From Albibeggiatoa sp964388965 (lineage in GTDB: Bacteria; Pseudomonadota; Gammaproteobacteria; Beggiatoales; Beggiatoaceae), in contig CAYMCP010000064.1 in NCBI GenBank assembly GCA_964388965.1, forward strand, positions 1 through 20,993: DNA of 20,993 nt. The letters run 5' to 3'. A program made the position numbers and the translations under genes. The notes below the pieces were generated by a model that saw nothing but the letters and a program-made list of their open reading frames with translations, did no database searches and was not told where the DNA came from. This document shows, in pieces, positions 15,079 through 20,993 of the stretch. The stretch's first letter is position 1; each line of letters starts with the position of its first letter.

Positions 15079-15209
15079 CCCACGTTCCGCACCTAACGAA
15101 ATTTTTAGATTATTTTCAGTATAATTTCAAAAGCTTGGATTTCCTATTACGCAAGTTGCAAAAGAAACAACTAAAATAAACTTTTTTTGCATTAGGTGCG
15201 GAATGTCGG
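15079..15209 (-). mobile_element. 131-bp MITE-like element, copy 2
   Basis: Same 131-bp element as at 7137-7267, inverted. Its reverse complement aligns without gaps; I count 13 differences (about 90% identity) by eye. It is flanked by a different perfect 6-bp repeat, TTAAAC (15073-15078 and 15210-15215), which shows independent insertion rather than duplication of a larger segment. The outermost bases have drifted (CCCACGTTCCGCAC against CCGACATTCCGCAC). It sits between gspD and gspG and may affect read-through to gspG. Confidence 0.85.
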
Positions 15210-15450
15210 TTAAACTCAAATATATTCGTAAAGCAGTAAACAAATTGAGTTGTTATTTATCTCGTTCCCACAAGCTGAGACTGTCATAGAACTGCTAAAA
15301 ATACCATTTTTTCGCTCATAAGTTATTGATTTTACGTCGTCGAAAATTCTAAAAATGAAGTTCTTTTACAGCCTCTGACCTCATGAATTATTTTCACATG
15401 CGCCATTTTCAACTTCTCTCGTTGACGTGACGAATAAAGCTCTCACCATC
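15210..15450. other. Non-coding remainder of the gspD-gspG gap
   Basis: No gene-like frame on either strand and no clear terminator hairpin with T-tract. The stretch TCTCGTTCCCACAAGCTGAGA looks like a fragment of the CGTTCCCAC-type intergenic repeats found in many proteobacteria, but the matching second half is missing. Otherwise I see nothing. Confidence 0.3.
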
Positions 15451-17664
15451 CTAGTGATATAAATTATTATAATTATCTCGGCTATATTGTTGAGTAAAGT
15501 TATTAAAGTGCATCTCATTTTCGATAAATAAAGAATCAACTAATTTCATTTGTGATTTAAATTGTTCTAATAATGGATCATTGTTTAATTCTGGATTAAC
15601 AATTTGAGGTACAATAATTAACACCAATTCTGTACGGGTAGACTCCTTAGAAGTTGAAGAAAACAATCCATGCAAGCGCGTTTTACGCAATATCGGCAAG
15701 CCAGAATTACCATAATTATCGCTATCTTCAATCAAGCCACCAATCACAATTGCTGTTCCATCACGTACAACCACATTGGTCTCAATTTTACGCTGCAAAA
15801 ACGATTGTAAACGTTGTTCAGTCCGCTCCTCGCCCAATTGAGAAACCTCTTGAAAAACTTTCATATTAATAATGCCATCATCATTAATGCGTGGTGTGAC
15901 TTTCAAGGTAATCCCTGTATCTCGATATTGTACCTCATTGGATGTATAACCTAATGTAGAATTAACATTAGCTGCATTAGAATTGGTGCGAGTAATAACT
16001 GGCTCATTTGAACCCACATTAATTGAAGCTTCCTCATTATTGCGCACCAGAATCGAAGGACGTGATAATAAACTGACATTACTATCAGAATCTACCAAAT
16101 TGAGTAAGGCGGTGACATCACCAGAAAAATAATTAAGTACCAAACCACTACCGCTACCAACGCCAAATTTTGTACCGATACTACTTTGATTTACCGTACC
16201 ATCAGAACTTGCCCCAAATTTATTAATTAATGCAGTCCAATCAATACCATACCGACTTGTTTCAGACAACGTGACCTCTGCAATGACTACGTTTACCATG
16301 ACTTCCTTAGGTACGCGATCTAAAATCCGAATTGTTTCAAGTAATTGCTGATAATCACGCGGTGTCGCTCGAATCAGTAAACTATTGGTTTTTTCATCTG
16401 CAACAATATTTACTTTTAATTCCGCTGATACGGGTATCGTACCGTTCTCAGTTGCGGCACTGTTTATAGCACGCTCCACAGCTAAAACAGCCTCATTATC
16501 AGCCATTTGCAATGGTAAATTGGTGGGTAATGTCGGATCGAGTATATCGGTTTCCTTTTTCTTTACCTCCTCATCTTTTTTATCTTCTTGTTTGAACACA
16601 TCGCTTAATGTCGCTGCTAATTCTTTAGCTTCCAAATTTTTAACCCGATAGATAAAAATTTGTTCAATACTTTCATCACTTTGCTCATCAAGCACTTCAA
16701 TCCACATTTCAATTTCTCTAAATCCACCTTTTGGTGGCGCAACGATTAAAATCGAATTAATTCTTTCCAAAGCAATCACTTGGTAAGCAGGAGCACTACC
16801 CATTACAGCTTGTAAAATTTGGTCTAATTCTGCTTCGACCTCTGAGGCTTTAGAATTTTGTAAACGGAATAGGCGAATACCACGATGTATAAAGGGATCA
16901 GCATCAATAATTTGTAATAAACGATTAACACGGTCTAAAATTGTTGGCGTGGAGACAATACCAATAATATTTAAATTAGCTAAATTTAAAATCCGTCCTT
17001 GTGGTTGGATCATAGGCGTAATTGCAGCGCTGGCAGATTCCGCTGTAATGTAACGTAATGGTGTAATTTGTAGCACTTGGGAAGCGTCATCTTGACCACC
17101 TAATCTTAGACCTATCGTACTAGGTAAACCACTACCAGTACCGACTTTTTTCAAATAATATAATCCGCCACGTTTTTCCATCATAATGCCTGATTCAGAC
17201 AATAATAATTGTAATAGTGGCCATAAATCTTGTTTTTGTAAATTTTTACCTTCGGCGGTGCGAATCGTAATTTTTTCTGCTCCAATTGCGGTGTCTATTA
17301 CAACACTAATTCCCATCGTATCGGCAAGCATTTGTACTACTTCACGTAATGGTACTTGCTCAAAATTAAATGTAAGTGGCTGACCTGCCTTCAAAGTGAA
17401 ATCTGGTTCTACCCCAACAGTTGTTCTAATCGTCGGTAGCGAACCAATTTGATTAATTTCTCTTGGTGGTTCAGTTTTCGATTGTGGTAATGCGGCAATG
17501 ATTGAATCACTAGGCTCTGTATTTGTGATTAAGGGCATTTCTTGTTGTAAATGTTCATTGGCAACATCAATAGCTGATTTAGATTCAGGCTTTTCTGGCG
17601 GTGTGGCGCAAGAGGCTATTAAGCCTGTGAGTAAAATAATATATGTGAATGATTTTAAAAACAT
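15451..17664 (-). CDS. gspD: Type II secretion secretin
   Basis: Outer-membrane channel of the type II secretion system, assembled as a large ring. It is a lipoprotein by sequence (lipobox LIASC, C19). Residues about 92-178 form the N0 domain (LTFNFEQVPLREVVQMLADT), followed by KH-like N1-N3 domains with the repeated VIALERINSILIVAPP and IVADEKTNSLLIRATPRDYQ patterns, then the secretin domain (EVMVNVVIAEVTLSETSRYG, LLSRPSILVRNNEEASINVG, DTGITLKVTPRIN, VIGGLIED, TELVLIIVPQIV). Length is 737 residues. A charged insert (about 337-392: FKQEDKKDEEVKKKETDI and onward) lies in the N2/N3 region. It follows gspF on the same strand after 151 bases, unlike the common C-D-E-F order. A GspS-type pilotin may be needed but is not here. 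Confidence 0.96.
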   Translation of the reverse strand: MFLKSFTYIILLTGLIASCATPPEKPESKSAIDVANEHLQQEMPLITNTEPSDSIIAALPQSKTEPPREINQIGSLPTIRTTVGVEPDFTLKAGQPLTFNFEQVPLREVVQMLADTMGISVVIDTAIGAEKITIRTAEGKNLQKQDLWPLLQLLLSESGIMMEKRGGLYYLKKVGTGSGLPSTIGLRLGGQDDASQVLQITPLRYITAESASAAITPMIQPQGRILNLANLNIIGIVSTPTILDRVNRLLQIIDADPFIHRGIRLFRLQNSKASEVEAELDQILQAVMGSAPAYQVIALERINSILIVAPPKGGFREIEMWIEVLDEQSDESIEQIFIYRVKNLEAKELAATLSDVFKQEDKKDEEVKKKETDILDPTLPTNLPLQMADNEAVLAVERAINSAATENGTIPVSAELKVNIVADEKTNSLLIRATPRDYQQLLETIRILDRVPKEVMVNVVIAEVTLSETSRYGIDWTALINKFGASSDGTVNQSSIGTKFGVGSGSGLVLNYFSGDVTALLNLVDSDSNVSLLSRPSILVRNNEEASINVGSNEPVITRTNSNAANVNSTLGYTSNEVQYRDTGITLKVTPRINDDGIINMKVFQEVSQLGEERTEQRLQSFLQRKIETNVVVRDGTAIVIGGLIEDSDNYGNSGLPILRKTRLHGLFSSTSKESTRTELVLIIVPQIVNPELNNDPLLEQFKSQMKLVDSLFIENEMHFNNFTQQYSRDNYNNLYH

Positions 17665-17785
17665 GGGATATCCATTAAAAAATACTGTAATTTATTCAAA
17701 GACTTTAAATTTTTGCTATTAATACGTCACAATATACACACAAAAAATTTTTAGCGCACCTAAAACCATTTTTGATCTCGCACAG

Positions 17786-17801
17786 GTAAAACGAGTTTTA
17801 C
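17786..17801. other. 16-bp dyad between gspF and gspD
   Basis: GTAAAAC-GA-GTTTTAC is a perfect inverted repeat 15 bases past the gspF stop. It could be a small hairpin or a protein-binding site; no T-tract follows directly, so I do not call it a terminator. Confidence 0.3.
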
Positions 17802-17815
17802 ACTTTTGATGATTG

Positions 17816-19024
17816 TCAAAGCTGTACATCAGTAATGCTAAAAATTGCCGACAGCATCACGATCACGATACCACCAACAATCACACCTAATATCAAAATT
17901 AATAGTGGTTCCGCTAATGCAACCAAACGCGAAGTTTGTTGTTTAACATTAGCATCAAACGTTTCCGCTAACTTTTCTAAAATATCTGCGGTACGTCCAG
18001 ACTCCTCGCCGACAACAACCAATTGCGCTAACAAATTTGGGAAAATATTGATGTTTATCAATGACCTACCTAAGCTAGTCCCACTACGCACAGCCTCTTC
18101 AACCTGTTCTAAACCTTTGTTGACTACCTCATTTTCCATCACACCACGCGCAATATGCAAGGCTTTTAGCAACGGAATACCTGCACTTAATAATGATCCC
18201 AAAGTACGACAAAATCGTGAAGATTCTGCATCTAACAATAAATTGCCGAACAGGGGCAAAGACAATAAAAATTTATCACGTTGAAAACGCAGCTCACTTG
18301 TGTTGTCTAAGTGTCTCCAACCTACCCAAATTAACACAGGTATAAACAGTAATGTCCAGCCATAAGATTGCATCCATTCACTAGCGGCTAACAAAAATGC
18401 GGCTGAATCTGGCATATTCGTGCCCATATCCTCAAACATTTGTGCAAATTGTGGTATGACGAATATCATCAACATGGCAACGCTGCCGATACCGACTGTT
18501 AATAAAATCATTGGATAAATCATAGACGATATAACTGTGCGTTTTGCTTCGTCAGCATTAGCGAGAAAATTTGCTAATTTGGGCAATAATTTTTCCAAAA
18601 TTCCTCCTTCTTCGCCTGCATGAACCATATTGATATACATGCGTGAAAAAATATGGGGATAATTTTGTAGTGCATCGGCAAGGCTTTGACCCTCTTTCAC
18701 ATCCGTGCGCAAATCTGCAACCAATTGTTGTAATGCAGGTTTATTTGTAATACCTTCTAGTAAAATCAATGCCCGATCAATCGGAATTTTGGCTTCAACC
18801 AAAGTCGTCAAACCGTCTGTAAAATCAATTAAATCACGGTTGCTAATTTTACTGCTTCCGAAGCTTAATACATTACCTGTTTCGTTAGCTTGTTGATCAA
18901 TTTTGAGCGGAATCAATTGCTGACTCTGCAATGAGAGCACTACAGCTTGCTCACTTTCTGCGCTTAATTGACCATATTGGATATTGCCTTCAATGTCACA
19001 GGCTTGATATTCGTACTTATGCAC
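17816..19024 (-). CDS. gspF: Type II secretion inner-membrane platform protein
   Basis: Polytopic inner-membrane protein that couples the GspE ATPase to pseudopilus assembly. The N-terminus MHKYEYQACDIEGNIQYGQL and the two T2SF cytoplasmic domains are present, each with the conserved helical motifs (LTTLVEAKIPIDRALILLEG and LGSLLSAGIPLLKALHIARG; HAGEEGGILEKLL and VGEESGRTADILEKL). Three membrane segments lie near 166-190, 218-236 and 367-395. It has 402 residues, the usual length. The start codon is GTG at 19024 with a purine-rich but weak ribosome site; there is no in-frame ATG upstream before a TGA. It is the first of the three secretion genes here; gspE, normally directly upstream of gspF, is absent. 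Confidence 0.95.
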   Translation of the reverse strand: MHKYEYQACDIEGNIQYGQLSAESEQAVVLSLQSQQLIPLKIDQQANETGNVLSFGSSKISNRDLIDFTDGLTTLVEAKIPIDRALILLEGITNKPALQQLVADLRTDVKEGQSLADALQNYPHIFSRMYINMVHAGEEGGILEKLLPKLANFLANADEAKRTVISSMIYPMILLTVGIGSVAMLMIFVIPQFAQMFEDMGTNMPDSAAFLLAASEWMQSYGWTLLFIPVLIWVGWRHLDNTSELRFQRDKFLLSLPLFGNLLLDAESSRFCRTLGSLLSAGIPLLKALHIARGVMENEVVNKGLEQVEEAVRSGTSLGRSLININIFPNLLAQLVVVGEESGRTADILEKLAETFDANVKQQTSRLVALAEPLLILILGVIVGGIVIVMLSAIFSITDVQL

Positions 19025-19191
19025 AATCTTTCTCTTTATTAATCAAGCTCGAATGTTTTTCTATCGAAATAAGCTATTGTAGCAAATTTTCAATTTTTGA
19101 TTGCTGAATCTTATCCAAATGAACAAGCGAAAATCTACTCATCCAATTGGAGCAAAATATAAGTAAAATGTAATGTGATGTTTTTCAATGG

Positions 19192-19295
19192 TTCGGACAC
19201 TTTTTTAAAGCATATAATAAAATCAATAACTTACGAAAGAACGCTTATATTTGTAACTTATTGAAATATTTAATAATTCACAAAAACTGTCCGAA
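19192..19295. repeat. 104-bp palindromic MITE-like element
   Basis: The ends are inverted repeats: TTCGGACACTTTTTT (19192-19206), and CAAAAACTGTCCGAA (19281-19295) whose reverse complement is TTCGGACAGTTTTTG, 13 of 15 matching. An inner pair, TCAATAACTTAC (19223-19234) and GTAACTTATTGA (19253-19264), matches at 11 of 12 positions and has exactly the same centre (19243.5). The whole element can therefore fold into one long hairpin with an internal loop. I see no clear target-site duplication and no second copy in the window. It lies between the gspF start and the end of the GMC gene. Confidence 0.6.
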
Positions 19296-19304
19296 GTATT
19301 GTTT

Positions 19305-20726
19305 TTAAAAATGTGCCGCAGCCCATAGACTTAAAGCTGATAAAGTTAGAGTCGGATTGCTTGGCGAGGCGGTGGGGAAAGTGCTGCTACCTAATATCCA
19401 TAAATTATTGATTTGATGAGATTTTAAATATTTATCTACCAAAGCAGTTGCAGCGTCATTGCCCATCATGGTTGTGCCTAAAATATGTCCTTCCGTTTGG
19501 CTAGGTGTGCCAAATTCTAACATTTCAACTGGTAAAGGCGATAATACTTTAGATAAATTTTGTGCAAGTTTATCTATGCTGCGTTGCGCGTAAGTCGAAA
19601 TGGAAACATGATTAATAATAGGTTGATACGGTATAGTTAGATCGAAACGTACTGTATTTTGCTCACTAGGTAAATCTTCAAAGATACATTTAAATATAGC
19701 TAATTGTCGCCATTTACCAAAATCTGCACGCAAATGTGGCACATTACGATGCTCTAGTAAACAGGCTGCATACTCTTTGCGGTGTTCGCCGTCATACAGC
19801 ATGTAACCATTAGCATTAATACTGGTGCTACCCTGATAATTATCGACACCGTCCAAATACGCTTTTACAGTGATACTCACTTGCTCATGCAAACGTTTAC
19901 CTAAATTTGGATGTCGAATCCCCGAACGTAATAATAAAAAAGGGTTAAAAAAAGCATTAGCTGCTAAAATGACACTGTCAGTTTGTACAATTTTTTCAAT
20001 CTGTTCTTGTTGATAAATGACACCCGTTGCTACTTGATTGCTAAATTCGATAGTAGTCGCTTGTGCTTGGGTGCGCAATTCAACGCGCGGGTCGGTATAT
20101 ATCGTTTGCAACTCATTTTGTATAGTGAATTTTGCATCAATAGGACATAAACCGCATATACTGGAATTACAACAAGCTGGACGATTTTTTGTTGCTTGTC
20201 GCGCTCTCGCTGTTGGTTGAGCAAAATATAAATTAGGATATGCTTGTTTTAAAATCTGGTCTGGTTGGCTAAAACGGTGCGCGATTTGAGGTAGCGGTTG
20301 CGAACGCGGATAAGGGGCTTGATTTTCGCCTGCAACATGTAAAATTTGTTCTGCTTGATTGTAAAATGGCTCTAATTCATCATAACTAATTGGCCAATCT
20401 ACTCCAACACCGTAACGTGATTTAAGCGCGAAATCATTAGGTAAAAAACGCGGCGTACACGCCCACCAAGCCGCCGATGTACCGCCGAATGCTGGCGTAT
20501 AAATCCACTTTTTATTTGGAGTTTGATTAATAAAGCTATCTTTAAATTCCATTTCTACCAGACGCTGGTGTTGTACCCGCCAAGCATGAGTATAAGCTTT
20601 TCCTTGTTCCAGTACTAAAATCCGGCAATTTTTTGTAGCGCGTTGCAAATAACCATGTAGAAAAAAGCTCGCAGCAAAGCCACTGCCAATAATGACTATA
20701 TCAAATTTTTGATTTTTTTCATTCAT
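19305..20726 (-). CDS. GMC-family FAD-dependent oxidoreductase
   Basis: Flavoprotein dehydrogenase that probably oxidises an alcohol or sugar and passes electrons to a partner. The FAD-binding fold opens with DIVIIGSGFAASFFLHGYL (GxGxxA at 14-19), the adenine/flavin region has FGGTSAAWWACTPRF (80-94), and the C-terminal GMC domain holds GHILGTTMMG and GSSTFPTASPSNPTLTLSAL. Residues 184-195 (ACCNSSICGLCP) place four cysteines at 185, 186, 191 and 194, resembling the iron-sulfur motif of FAD sugar dehydrogenases. The 473 residues are short for the family, and no Tat or Sec signal is visible, so it is probably cytoplasmic unless escorted. A strong ribosome site (TTGGAGG) precedes the ATG. No small subunit or cytochrome partner is adjacent; substrate unknown. 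Confidence 0.85.
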   Translation of the reverse strand: MNEKNQKFDIVIIGSGFAASFFLHGYLQRATKNCRILVLEQGKAYTHAWRVQHQRLVEMEFKDSFINQTPNKKWIYTPAFGGTSAAWWACTPRFLPNDFALKSRYGVGVDWPISYDELEPFYNQAEQILHVAGENQAPYPRSQPLPQIAHRFSQPDQILKQAYPNLYFAQPTARARQATKNRPACCNSSICGLCPIDAKFTIQNELQTIYTDPRVELRTQAQATTIEFSNQVATGVIYQQEQIEKIVQTDSVILAANAFFNPFLLLRSGIRHPNLGKRLHEQVSITVKAYLDGVDNYQGSTSINANGYMLYDGEHRKEYAACLLEHRNVPHLRADFGKWRQLAIFKCIFEDLPSEQNTVRFDLTIPYQPIINHVSISTYAQRSIDKLAQNLSKVLSPLPVEMLEFGTPSQTEGHILGTTMMGNDAATALVDKYLKSHQINNLWILGSSTFPTASPSNPTLTLSALSLWAAAHF

Positions 20727-20767
20727 CCGATTGCCTCCAAATTAAAGTGTAGAAGTACAACATTTTA

Positions 20768-20920
20768 TCTCACATTGGGCAGGGTCAGGCTGTGGGGTTT
20801 GATATATTTGTAGGACGCTGGTGCGTCCTCATTGGGTGACGACGCAGTGCATCGTCACAAGGAAAATAGCTACAAGATTTTGATTCACAAGGGAATAGAG
20901 ATAAAGCATGCCTTGTCTCT
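20768..20920 (+). repeat. Dispersed intergenic repeat, long form with hairpin module
   Basis: Left and right parts match the repeat at 7290-7410, but the centre holds the hairpin module also seen at 5779-5904: GTAGGACGCTGGTGCGTCC (20810-20828) and GTGACGACGCAGTGCATCGTCAC (20836-20857... within the module), the latter nearly fully self-complementary. The right end (GAGATAAAGCATGCCTTGTCTC) is a near-palindrome equivalent to the perfect hairpin of the short form. It lies upstream of the GMC gene. Confidence 0.7.
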
Positions 20921-20993
20921 ACAGAGGGTAGTTTAGTGATTACCGTTATTTCAAACTTATCTAAACCTATCCATAGATAACTATTTATCGATT

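Noticed and set aside
20922..20993. Start of another gene at the right edge
   Set aside because: Short AT-rich sequence with no ribosome site plus start codon that opens a convincing frame before the window ends.

Overview
The window is a low-GC (roughly 40% by eye) stretch of a gammaproteobacterial chromosome. The protein families (O2-tolerant uptake hydrogenase, a DUF6489-type small protein, an LbtU-like porin, type II secretion, bacteriohemerythrin) together with many short dispersed repeats fit a Thiotrichales/Beggiatoa-like sulfur oxidiser. That placement is an inference from gene content and style; the window holds no marker gene such as 16S rRNA.

Layout. Positions 1-982 (-) hold the start of a CDP-glucose 4,6-dehydratase gene that runs off the left edge. 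Positions 1066-1895 (-) are a small graveyard of toxin-antitoxin genes: a ParD-like antitoxin with an internal stop, a RelE/ParE-like toxin with frameshifts, and two shorter fragments. Positions 2021-5592 (-) encode a membrane-bound [NiFe] hydrogenase, small subunit, large subunit and cytochrome b. The small subunit carries all six cysteines typical of the O2-tolerant proximal cluster. Positions 5998-14401 are all on the + strand: carA, a DUF6489-like gene, moaA, bacteriohemerythrin, an M48 protease, an unknown exported protein, moeA, an LbtU-like porin and smpB. Positions 14591-19024 (-) hold three type II secretion genes in the order gspF, gspD, gspG. Positions 19305-20726 (-) encode a GMC-family oxidoreductase with a cysteine cluster.

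How the genes work together. The hydrogenase genes form one tight operon that feeds electrons from H2 to quinone; no maturation genes are present here. moaA and moeA act at the first and last stages of molybdenum cofactor synthesis but are separated by three unrelated genes. GspF, GspD and GspG are the inner-membrane platform, outer-membrane secretin and major pseudopilin of one secretion machine, but gspC, E and H-K are absent from this locus. carA is present without carB.

The most unusual content is in the intergenic DNA. A 131-bp miniature inverted-repeat element is present twice in opposite orientation, each copy flanked by its own perfect 6-bp direct repeat (7137-7267 and 15079-15209). 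A 104-bp element with exact dyad symmetry lies at 19192-19295. A modular repeat family (5742-5923, 7290-7410, 20768-20920) shares hairpin modules between copies. I found no CRISPR array, tRNA, rRNA or intact insertion sequence, and no clearly new multi-gene system.
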